DNA of 64,000 bases, from the NCBI RefSeq assembly GCF_003047265.1, contig NZ_PZYY01000004.1, positions 124,001 to 188,000 on the forward strand, in the 5' to 3' direction. The DNA is from Nocardioides terrigena (lineage in GTDB: Bacteria; Actinomycetota; Actinomycetes; Propionibacteriales; Nocardioidaceae). Below are positions 32,733-39,948 of this stretch, piece by piece (positions within the stretch are counted from its first letter, which is position 1; each line of letters opens with the position of its first letter). A program made the translations under genes and the position numbers. A model generated the notes under the pieces. That model was given only the letters and a program-made list of their open reading frames with translations. It was not told where the DNA came from and ran no database searches.

Positions 32733-34331
32733 TCAGCCCAGAGTCGTGTCTTCGATGGAGGCTGTCGGGGTGATCTCTGGGAGACGCCCCATGCGGATCG
32801 AGTTGAGCAGCCCGAGCAGGCTGGCCAGCACAGGCACCAGCAAGGCGATCTGCAATGAGAGATCCCGGGCGTCCGTGTTGATCTCTCGGATCTCCGCCTG
32901 AACTGCTTGTGGTTCGTCAGCCAACAGCGTGTCGAGCTGGGTGTTGCTCATGATCTGGGCGTCGTCCTCCAGGGTCGCGGCGATCTGGTCCTTCTGGGCG
33001 GCCGGGATCACCGTGCTGTCCTGGGTCATCTCGTTGAAGCTGAACGACAGGGCGGCCAGCATGAGTCCTCCGGCGACCGCGAGGCCGAACGACAGCCCGA
33101 ACGACCCTGCGGCCGAGTTCACTCCGGCCGCTTCGCTGACGCGCTCCTCGGCGATGGGGGCCAACGTGTAGTTGTTGAGCTGGGACACCAGCAGGCCGAG
33201 CCCGGAGCCCGCCAGGAGCAAGGGGCCGATGAGCCACCAGCCGAAGTCGGCGCGAGGGACTAGCGGGATGATCAGGACCATCCCCAGGGTCGTGAGTGCG
33301 AAGCCCCAACGGACCACGCTGCTGGCGCGACGCTTGCCGGACTTGCGGCCGGCAATCATGGCGACTGCGAACATGCTGAGCGACAGCGGGGCCAGGGAGA
33401 GCCCTGCCTCCATCGCGTTGTACTCGAGCGTCATCTGCAAGAAGATCGGGAGCACGATCATCGCGCCGCCGAGGGTGATCTGCTGCAGCATCTGCTGCGA
33501 GATGCCGACACGGAAGTGCGGGAACCGGAACAGGTCCGGGTCGAGCAACGTCGGCTTGCCTTGGCGCTTGCGGCGCACCAGCCAGTACGCCAGGGCCGCG
33601 AGCCCAACGAGGCCGGCCACGATGAGCACGCCCACCGCTTCGCCGCCCTCCTGCCAGACCAGGATGCCCAGGACGACTGCGCCCATGCCCACAACGGAGA
33701 GCGCTGCGCCCACCAGGTCGACCTGTCGAGGACCCGTGTAGGCCACGTCGCGGACCAGCTTGATGTTCACGAGCACCACCGCGATGACCAACGCTTCCAG
33801 CAGGAAGCCAACGCGCCACGACAGGTAGGTGGTGACGAAGCCCCCGAGCAGCGGCCCTACGGCTGCGGCGATGGCCGCGGCTGCCCCGACCAGGGCGTAG
33901 GTCTTCTTGCGAGCGGATCCGTCGAAGTTGCCGTGGATGAGTGACTGCATGGCGGGCAGAAGCAGCGACGCCCCCAAACCTCCGATGATCGCCCAGAACA
34001 CGATGATCGTGGTCAGGTTCTGGGCCAGTGTCATCGCCAAGGCGCCGATGGCGTAGGCGAGTAGGCCCAGGACGTAGGCGCGCTTGCGACCGATAAGGTC
34101 GCCCACCTTGCTGCTGATCAGGATGAACGCGGCCGAAACCAACGCCTCGAGAGCGATCGCGGACTGCACGCCGCTCACCGTCGTGTCGAGATCATCGACC
34201 ACCGCAGAGATCGAGACGTTCATCAGCGACGTGTCGACAACGAGCACAAACATGGCCGCGGCCAGCAGCATGGCCAGCCGGGAACTGTGCGGGCCTTCCG
34301 AAGAAGCATCAGCACTCGTGTCCTCGTTCAT
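32733..34331 (-). CDS. MFS drug/proton antiporter, DHA2 (EmrB/QacA) family
   Basis: A 532-residue transporter with about 14 membrane segments. Motif A region is GDLIGRKRAYVLG, motif C region GPLLGGFVTTYLSWR, and the N-terminus has VVDTSLMNVSI typical of DHA2 exporters. It probably exports hydrophobic drugs or metabolites by proton antiport. ATG 34331 is preceded by GGGAGG. Codon usage is less G/C-biased than in neighbours, suggesting acquisition with the adjacent HNH gene. A regulator is not found beside it. Confidence 0.92.
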   Translation of the reverse strand: MNEDTSADASSEGPHSSRLAMLLAAAMFVLVVDTSLMNVSISAVVDDLDTTVSGVQSAIALEALVSAAFILISSKVGDLIGRKRAYVLGLLAYAIGALAMTLAQNLTTIIVFWAIIGGLGASLLLPAMQSLIHGNFDGSARKKTYALVGAAAAIAAAVGPLLGGFVTTYLSWRVGFLLEALVIAVVLVNIKLVRDVAYTGPRQVDLVGAALSVVGMGAVVLGILVWQEGGEAVGVLIVAGLVGLAALAYWLVRRKRQGKPTLLDPDLFRFPHFRVGISQQMLQQITLGGAMIVLPIFLQMTLEYNAMEAGLSLAPLSLSMFAVAMIAGRKSGKRRASSVVRWGFALTTLGMVLIIPLVPRADFGWWLIGPLLLAGSGLGLLVSQLNNYTLAPIAEERVSEAAGVNSAAGSFGLSFGLAVAGGLMLAALSFSFNEMTQDSTVIPAAQKDQIAATLEDDAQIMSNTQLDTLLADEPQAVQAEIREINTDARDLSLQIALLVPVLASLLGLLNSIRMGRLPEITPTASIEDTTLG

Positions 34332-34568
34332 AGGACCTCCCACCCACACCCTCGCCCTCGGGCCTCGCCAGCACCTCATCCGTTATGGATGACCGGATGG
34401 CACATCGTCTAGAGACCGGCGTGGTCGCAGCGGCGCGCTCAGGTTCCGGTGCGGCGGCACGGGATTGGACCCGCACGTTGAGGTCCATCCCAGTGGCACC
34501 CGCGCAGATCGGTGCGTGTCGGGCCAGCGTCATTCTGGGCGGTTTGGGCGCCCACCCGCGGCCGAGTT

Positions 34569-34994
34569 TCAGCCCTGCGGCGCGCCCGCGACGTTCACCA
34601 TCCAGTTGATGCCGAACTTGTCGACCAGCATCCCGAACTGGTCTCCCCAGGGAGCGGCCTCAAGCGGCTGGGGCACCTGACCACCCTCGGCGAGCCCGGC
34701 GAACCAGCCGCGCAGGGCGTCGCCGTCCTCGTCCGGGCCGGACAGGCTGATCGAGATGTTGTTGCCCATGGTCACCTGGGTCATCTCCGGCGGCGCGTCG
34801 GCGACCATCAGCGTGAAGCCGGCGGGCGTCTCGAGCTGGCCGTGCATCACCTGCGTGGCGAGCGGGCCCTCGGTGCCCATGTCGCCGAAGGTCATCACGG
34901 TGAGGTCGCCGCCAAGCACCGACTGGTAGAACTCCAGGGCCTCGCGGGCCTTGCCGTCGAGGACGTTGACGTAGGGGTTGAGCAGGCTGGTCAT
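34569..34994 (-). CDS. VOC-family (PhnB/glyoxalase-like) protein
   Basis: A 141-residue vicinal-oxygen-chelate fold protein of the PhnB type: NPYVNVLDGKAREALEFYQS near the N-terminus, TVMTFGDMG, and a closing APWGDQFGMLVDKFGINWMVN. PhnB-like proteins of this size rarely have a proven reaction. ATG 34994 follows a GGAGAG site. Single gene between the MFS transporter and a small membrane protein. Confidence 0.9.
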   Translation of the reverse strand: MTSLLNPYVNVLDGKAREALEFYQSVLGGDLTVMTFGDMGTEGPLATQVMHGQLETPAGFTLMVADAPPEMTQVTMGNNISISLSGPDEDGDALRGWFAGLAEGGQVPQPLEAAPWGDQFGMLVDKFGINWMVNVAGAPQG

Positions 34995-35078
34995 GGCGCT
35001 CTCCTTGCCGACGATGTGGGGTCACCGACCAACCTACGAGTCGGTGACCCCAGCGTCGACGGGAAGAACAAGGGATCC

Positions 35079-35195
35079 TCAGCGGGCGAGGAGGTTGAGC
35101 ACCAGCGTCAGCAGCACCGAGAGCAGGACCGACACCAGGATCATCACCAGGCATCCGGGGAGTCCGCCCACGGGACGGATCCGGACGGGACTCAT
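35079..35195 (-). CDS. 38-residue single-pass membrane protein
   Basis: Sequence layout: basic N-terminus (MSPVRIRPVGGLPG), then one hydrophobic helix (CLVMILVSVLLSVLLTLVLN). ATG 35195 shares its A with the TGA of the SRPBCC gene (TGATG), so it is translationally coupled to it. Similar tiny actinobacterial membrane proteins are common and uncharacterised. Function unknown. Confidence 0.6.
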   Translation of the reverse strand: MSPVRIRPVGGLPGCLVMILVSVLLSVLLTLVLNLLAR

Positions 35196-35662
35196 CAGGA
35201 GCCCGTGACCGCCTGGTCGAGGTTCGTCAGCGCGCTCTCCAGGTCCGCCTGCGAGACCAGCGGGAAGCTGATCTTGCTGAGCAGCTCCTGGTCGGTGACG
35301 TTGCTCCAGTCGTAGGTGTGCCGGACCTTGGTGGCCTCGGAACCCTCCGCCTCGAGCTCCCACACCCACTGCCAGCCGGGGGGCTCCTGGCCGGCGGGGG
35401 CGGTCTGCCAGGCGAGCAGCTGGTTGGGCGAGTAGCCCGTGACGGTGTTGTCGGTCTGGTAGTCGCCGCCCATGTGGTCGCCGGTCATGTCCATGGTGAA
35501 CACGTCGCCGACCTGCTGGATGCGGTTGGAGCCCACGTCACCCTTGACGAAGCCCGAGCCGTCGATCTGCGCGTGCCGCTCGGGGTTGCTCAGCACGTCG
35601 AAGACGGCGGACGTCGGGGCCTGGATGGTGCGCTCCACGGTGATCTTCTTGTCGTCAGTCAT
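35195..35662 (-). CDS. SRPBCC-family (polyketide cyclase/dehydrase-like) protein
   Basis: A 155-residue START/Bet v1-fold protein that binds a hydrophobic ligand in a helix-grip cavity. VERTIQAPTSAVFDVLSNPE is the family's N-terminal signature; WVWELEAEGSEATKVRHTYD is the central sheet. No ligand can be named. It is coupled by TGATG to a 38-residue membrane protein. Upstream lies a strong terminator that separates it from the flavin reductase. Confidence 0.88.
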   Translation of the reverse strand: MTDDKKITVERTIQAPTSAVFDVLSNPERHAQIDGSGFVKGDVGSNRIQQVGDVFTMDMTGDHMGGDYQTDNTVTGYSPNQLLAWQTAPAGQEPPGWQWVWELEAEGSEATKVRHTYDWSNVTDQELLSKISFPLVSQADLESALTNLDQAVTGS

Positions 35663-35682
35663 TCCTCGACCATGTCTCGCAC

Positions 35683-35712
35683 AGGGACCCCGGACAACCG
35701 TCCGGGGTCCCT
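35683..35712 (-). terminator. Strong hairpin terminator
   Basis: AGGGACCCCGGAC (35683-35695) pairs perfectly with 35700-35712 around a 4-nt loop. It follows the minus-strand flavin reductase gene by about 20 bases. Confidence 0.8.
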
Positions 35713-35731
35713 AGGGGTGATCAGCGAGTGG

Positions 35732-36385
35732 TCAGCCCGCGTGCCCGCGCAGCAGGTCGGCGAAGTCGGTCACCGGGCCGAGGTCGGTGCCGGACGTGCG
35801 CGTCGTACGCCGTCCGCTCGCGTCCGGGCCGAAGCCGGCGACGTGGTCGGTGCCCACGACGAGCCCGGCCAGCTCTCCCGCGGCGCGGGTGATCCGCGCC
35901 GAGAGGTCGGTGGTGCCGCCGAAGTCCTCGGTGGCGGCGAAGACCCCCGTCGGCACGACCACGGCTCGCAGGTAGGCGAAGAGCGGACGCATCGCGTGGT
36001 CGAGGACCAGCGAGTGCCGGGCGGTGCCCGCGGTGGCCGCGATCAGCACCGGCATGCCGTTGAGGGCGTCGGTGTCGAGGGCGTCGAAGAACATCTTGAA
36101 GAGCCCGCTGTAGGACGCCGTGAACACCGGCGTCACCGCGATCATCCCGTCGGCCGACGACACCAGGTCGCGGACCTCGGAAAGGCGGGCGGTGGGCACG
36201 CCACCGCTCGTCATGTACGACGCGAGGTCACCCGCCAGCTCGCGCAGCTCGACGTGCTCGAGGCGCACGGCCTCGCCGCGCGCGCCGACCTGGGCGCTGA
36301 CGGCGTCGGCGACCTGGTCGGCGAGCAACCGGGTGGACGAGGGGACGCTGAGGCCGGCGGTGATGACGACCACGGTGCGGGTCAT
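35732..36385 (-). CDS. NADPH-dependent FMN reductase, CE1759 family
   Basis: A 217-residue flavodoxin-like reductase: VVVITAGLSVPSSTRLLADQ is the FMN phosphate loop and VTPVFTASYSGLFKMFFD the second flavin contact. It should supply reduced FMN to the monooxygenase encoded immediately upstream; the two form the CE1758/CE1759 pair known from corynebacteria by family name. ATG 36385 overlaps the monooxygenase stop (ATGA). Confidence 0.9.
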   Translation of the reverse strand: MTRTVVVITAGLSVPSSTRLLADQVADAVSAQVGARGEAVRLEHVELRELAGDLASYMTSGGVPTARLSEVRDLVSSADGMIAVTPVFTASYSGLFKMFFDALDTDALNGMPVLIAATAGTARHSLVLDHAMRPLFAYLRAVVVPTGVFAATEDFGGTTDLSARITRAAGELAGLVVGTDHVAGFGPDASGRRTTRTSGTDLGPVTDFADLLRGHAG

Positions 36386-37539
36386 GCAGTGGCTCCTTGG
36401 GTGCTGGTCGAGGTGGCGGCCTCCAGCGTCGCGCGGGCGGGCTCGACGAGGTGGTGCGGGGCGTCGGGCCCGGCTGCGACGAGGGAGGTGTGGGTGGGCG
36501 GGTCGCTCGGCACGTGGGCCGGGCGGCGGCGGTCGAACTCGGTGCGCAGCACCGGCACGACGTCGCGCCCGAGGATCTCGAGCTGCTCCAGCACGACGTC
36601 GATCGGCAGGCCGGCGTGGTCGATGAGGAACAGCTGGCGCTGGTAGTCACCGGCGTAGTCGGCGAAGCCGAGGGTGCGCTCGATGACCTGCTCGGGGGTC
36701 CCGACGGTCAGCGGCGTCATCGTGGAGAAGTCCTCCAGCGAGGGACCGTGGCCGTAGACGGGGGCGTTGTCGAAGTAGGGCCGGAACTGGCGCTTGGCCT
36801 CGGCCTCCGTCGTACCCATGAAGACCTGGCCGCCGAGCCCGACGATCGCCTGGTCGGCGCTGCCGTGGCCGTAGTGCTCGAAGCGCTGGCGGTAGAGGCG
36901 CACCATCTGCTCGGTGTGCTCCTTGTTCCAGAAGATGTGGTTGTGGAAGAACCCGTCGCCGTAGTAGGCCGCCTGCTCGGCGATCTCGGTGCTGCGGATC
37001 GAGCCGTGCCACACGAACGGCGGCGTGCCGTCGAGCGGGGCCGGGGTGCTCGTGTAGCCCTGCAGCGGGGTGCGGAACTGGCCCTGCCAGTTGACGACCG
37101 GCTCGCGCCACAGCAGGCGCAGCAGGTGGTAGTTCTCGATGGCGAGCTTGATGCCGTCGCGGATGTCCTTGCCGAACCACGGGTAGACCGGGCCGGTGTT
37201 GCCGCGGCCCATCATCAGGTCGATGCGGCCACCGGAGAGGTGCTGGAGCATCGCGTAGTCCTCGGCGATCTTGACCGGGTCGTTGGTCGTGATCAGCGTC
37301 GTGGACGTGGAGAGGAGCAGCTTGTCGGTCTTGGCGGCGATGAAGCCCAGGTGGGTCGTCGGGCTGCTCGGCACGAAGGGCGGGTTGTGGTGCTCGCCGG
37401 TCGCGAAGACGTCGAGCCCGACCTCCTCGGCCTTGAGCGCGATGCGGGTCATCGACTCGATGCGCTCGGCCTCGCTCGGGGTGCGTCCCGTCGTCGGGTC
37501 GGGCGTCACGTCGCCGACGCTGAAGATGCCGAACTGCAT
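36382..37539 (-). CDS. LLM-class flavin-dependent oxidoreductase, CE1758 family
   Basis: A 385-residue luciferase-like monooxygenase TIM barrel using reduced FMN. Seen: AEEVGLDVFATGEHHNPPF near the N-terminus, LSGGRIDLMMGRGN, and GDGFFHNHIFWNKEHTEQM. The last 45 residues are a Pro/Ala/Thr-rich tail. ATG 37539 has AGGAGG five bases upstream; TACAAT (37582-37587, minus strand) is a -10 candidate. Substrate unknown. It forms an operon with the FMN reductase. Confidence 0.92.
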   Translation of the reverse strand: MQFGIFSVGDVTPDPTTGRTPSEAERIESMTRIALKAEEVGLDVFATGEHHNPPFVPSSPTTHLGFIAAKTDKLLLSTSTTLITTNDPVKIAEDYAMLQHLSGGRIDLMMGRGNTGPVYPWFGKDIRDGIKLAIENYHLLRLLWREPVVNWQGQFRTPLQGYTSTPAPLDGTPPFVWHGSIRSTEIAEQAAYYGDGFFHNHIFWNKEHTEQMVRLYRQRFEHYGHGSADQAIVGLGGQVFMGTTEAEAKRQFRPYFDNAPVYGHGPSLEDFSTMTPLTVGTPEQVIERTLGFADYAGDYQRQLFLIDHAGLPIDVVLEQLEILGRDVVPVLRTEFDRRRPAHVPSDPPTHTSLVAAGPDAPHHLVEPARATLEAATSTSTQGATA

Positions 37540-37724
37540 GACTGCCTCCTGGTGCTTCTGCTCCAACCGATCTGATTGAAGATTGTACGACATGTAACGG
37601 CGGGTGGCCGCCGAGTATTCCGCGCAGGCACGGCCGGGGGGTCCGGGACGAAGCCTGCGTGAACAGTGCCGCCCGAGCCGTCCCGCGGCCTCCCGCGCGG
37701 CGGGTGCGGACCCATGCTGAAGTC

Positions 37725-38492
37725 GTGACCTACGGCGAGGAGCCCGGCCCCCTGGCCATCGCGCACCGCGGTGGCATGGCGCTCGGTCCCGAGAACACCC
37801 TGGCGACCTTCGGACGGGCGATCGCCCTGGGCGTGCGCCACCTCGAGACCGACGTCCGTACGACGCGCGACGGCGAGCTCGTCTGCTTCTACGACGCCAC
37901 CCTGCGGCGGACCACCGGCGAGCGCGGGTCAATCGCGGACCTGGACCTGGTCGACGTACGACGACTGCGCGTCGACGGACGTGAGCCGGTGCCGACGCTG
38001 GCGGAGGCGATGCACTCCCTCCCCCAGGCCAGGTGGGCGATCGACCTCAAGGACGAGCGCTCGGTCGACGCGATGGCGACCCTGCTCACGGCCAACCCCG
38101 GCTGGGCCGCGCGGGTCTGCGTGGCCGGCGCCTGGTCGCGGCGCCTGCTGCGACTCAAGGCCGAGGTGCCCGAGGTGACTACGGCGCTGGGCTGGCGCAA
38201 CCTCACCGCCCTGATCGCGGCATCGCGGTCGGGTGCGCGCACGCCCGCCCGCGTCGCGTGCGGCAGCTTCGCGCACGTGCCCTACCGGCTGGGCCGCTTT
38301 CCGGTGTACGCCGAGCGCATCGTCGAGCAGGCGCACGCCCTGGGCGTCCGGGTCGCCGTGTGGACCGTCAACGACGTACCGACCATGGAGATGCTGCTCG
38401 ACGCGGGAGTGGACGGGATCATCACGGACCGCCCCGACCTGCTGCGGGAGGTGCTCGTCGCGCGCGGGGCCTTGCTTACCTATACCCCCTAG
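37725..38492 (+). CDS. Glycerophosphodiester phosphodiesterase-family protein, catalytic His replaced
   Basis: A 255-residue GDPD TIM barrel. Family motifs are LAIAHRGG, GPENTLATF and HLETDVRTTRDGE. The second catalytic His, normally in F-H-D before TLxRTT, is Tyr here (VCFYDATLRRTTG), so the general acid is missing and activity may be reduced or altered. The end is regular (VAVWTVNDVPTMEMLLDAGVDGIITDRP). GTG 37725 is preferred because the family starts there; an in-frame GTG at 37659 would add 22 Arg/Pro-rich residues. The TAG stop lies within the downstream copper operator. Confidence 0.82.
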   Translation: MTYGEEPGPLAIAHRGGMALGPENTLATFGRAIALGVRHLETDVRTTRDGELVCFYDATLRRTTGERGSIADLDLVDVRRLRVDGREPVPTLAEAMHSLPQARWAIDLKDERSVDAMATLLTANPGWAARVCVAGAWSRRLLRLKAEVPEVTTALGWRNLTALIAASRSGARTPARVACGSFAHVPYRLGRFPVYAERIVEQAHALGVRVAVWTVNDVPTMEMLLDAGVDGIITDRPDLLREVLVARGALLTYTP

Positions 38493-38501
38493 GGGTACGG
38501 T
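38472..38501 (+). promoter_or_regulatory. Copper promoter with CsoR operator in the spacer
   Basis: TTGCTT (38472-38477), an 18-bp spacer and TACGGT (38496-38501) form a promoter. The dyad TACCCC-CTA-GGGGTA (38483-38497) fills the spacer and matches the G/C-tract dyads bound by CsoR. The upstream gene's stop codon lies inside the dyad. Confidence 0.75.
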
Positions 38502-38508
38502 CGGAGGC

Positions 38509-38799
38509 ATGGAACACAGCTACGTCGCGCACGGCACCAAGGACAAGCACCTCCAGCGTCTCAAGCGCATCGAGGGCCAGGTCCGCGGGCTGCACCGGAT
38601 GGTCGACGAGGAGCAGTACTGCATCGACATCCTCACCCAGGTCTCCGCCGTCACCCGCGCCCTCCAGTCCCTGTCCCTGGCCCTGCTCGACGAGCACATG
38701 GAGCACTGCGTCGTCGAGGCCGTCCGCGAGGGCGGCGACGAGCAGCAGGCCAAGCTCAAGGAAGCCAGCGCGGCCATCGCGCGGCTCGTGAAGTCCTGA
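38509..38799 (+). CDS. csoR: Copper-sensing repressor CsoR
   Basis: A 96-residue all-helical DUF156 repressor. The Cu(I) ligands are present with the spacing of M. tuberculosis CsoR: C38, H63 and C67 (QYCID, DEHMEHCVVE). Apo-CsoR binds the dyad in its own promoter; Cu(I) releases it and induces the downstream copper genes. ATG 38509 has GGAGG only one base away, so the message may be nearly leaderless. It is first in the operon csoR, copZ-like, His-motif protein, copA. Confidence 0.93.
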   Translation: MEHSYVAHGTKDKHLQRLKRIEGQVRGLHRMVDEEQYCIDILTQVSAVTRALQSLSLALLDEHMEHCVVEAVREGGDEQQAKLKEASAAIARLVKS

Positions 38800-38809
38800 G
38801 GAGGACCCC

Positions 38810-39019
38810 ATGACCACCGACACCCAGACCTTCACCGTGACCGGCATGACCTGCGGCCACTGCGTCGCCAGCGTCACCGAGGAGATCAGCGAGATCCCCG
38901 GCGTCGAGACCGTGGACGTCGTCCTCGACTCGGGCGCCGTCACTGTCACGAGCAGCCAGCCCCTCGAGCAGCAGGCCGTCCGCGCCGCCGTCGAGGAAGC
39001 CGGCTACCAGCTGGCATGA
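38810..39019 (+). CDS. copZ: CopZ-like copper chaperone (HMA domain)
   Basis: A 69-residue single HMA domain with GMTCGHC (C15, C18) binding Cu(I) and passing it to the CopA N-terminal domain. It lies ten bases after csoR and overlaps the next gene by ATGA. Ribosome-binding site GAGGA. Confidence 0.92.
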   Translation: MTTDTQTFTVTGMTCGHCVASVTEEISEIPGVETVDVVLDSGAVTVTSSQPLEQQAVRAAVEEAGYQLA

Positions 39020-39948
39020 GCACCCCGGTGCGGGTGGCGCTCTTCGTCACCGCGCTCGCCGTCGTCTTCGGTACGGCGTGGGGCATCGGCCGCCTCGTCG
39101 AGGACCGCGTCGATCCCGTCGAGGTCGCCACCGACACCCACACGGGCGACACGCACGACGATGCGGCCTCCGCCTCAGCGGCCGCGGCGACCGACGTCCC
39201 CGGCGGGCTCCAGGTCAGCGAGGCCGGCTACACCCTCGAGCTGCCCACCAGCGGGCTCACCCCCGGGCGCGCGACCCTGCGCTTCGCGGTGACCGGCCCC
39301 GACGGCGCTGCCGTGACGGCGTACGACGAGGAGCACGAGAAGGACCTGCACCTCATCGTCGTACGCCGCGACTTCTCCGGCTACCAGCACGTCCACCCGA
39401 TGATGTCCGCCGACGGCACCTGGACCACCGACGTGGACCTGACGCCCGGCACGTGGCGGGTCTTCGCCGACTTCACCCCCACCGGGGGGCCGGCCCTGAC
39501 GCTGGGCACCGACGTCGAGGTGGCCGGCCGCTTCACCCCGGCGCCGCACTCCGGCAACCGGACGACCGACACCGTCGACGGCTACACCGTCGACCTGGTG
39601 GGCGACCTCGACGACGGAGCGGTCGCCGTCCGGGTCAGCCGCGACGGCGAGCCGGTGACCGACCTCGAGCCCTACCTCGGCGCCTACGGCCACCTGGTCG
39701 CGCTGCGCGAGGGCGACCTGGCCTACCTCCACGTGCACCCCGAGGACGGCGACGCCGGCCCGGAGGTCCCGTTCGCGGTCGAGGTGCCCAGTGCGGGCGG
39801 CTACCGCCTGTTCTTCGACTTCCAGCACGAGGGCGTGGTCCGCACCGCGGAGCTCGCCGTCCGCAGCAACGGGCCGGACGCGCCCGCCGACGACCACACC
39901 GACGACCAGGCCGACGAGCATGGGGAGGAGGATTCCGATGGCCACTGA
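39016..39948 (+). CDS. Membrane-anchored protein with duplicated HVHP motifs, copper operon
   Basis: A 310-residue protein with an N-terminal membrane anchor (7-27), an Asp/His-rich linker, and two related beta-sandwich domains. Each holds a His cluster: [17 protein letters not shown] (about 113-129) and [17 protein letters not shown] (about 228-244). The C-terminus is Asp/His-rich ([12 protein letters not shown]). Extracytoplasmic copper binding is likely from the motifs and the csoR-copZ-copA context, but no function is established. It overlaps copZ by 4 bp and copA by 11 bp. Confidence 0.78.
   Translation: MSTPVRVALFVTALAVVFGTAWGIGRLVEDRVDPVEVATDTHTGDTHDDAASASAAAATDVPGGLQVSEAGYTLELPTSGLTPGRATLRFAVTGPDGAAVTAYDEEHEKDLHLIVVRRDFSGYQHVHPMMSADGTWTTDVDLTPGTWRVFADFTPTGGPALTLGTDVEVAGRFTPAPHSGNRTTDTVDGYTVDLVGDLDDGAVAVRVSRDGEPVTDLEPYLGAYGHLVALREGDLAYLHVHPEDGDAGPEVPFAVEVPSAGGYRLFFDFQHEGVVRTAELAVRSNGPDAPADDHTDDQADEHGEEDSDGH

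Noticed and set aside
34385..34680. Possible small plus-strand genes between MFS and VOC genes
   Set aside because: No ribosome-binding site, no conserved pattern, and they overlap the VOC gene; the 237-bp gap is probably the MFS promoter region.
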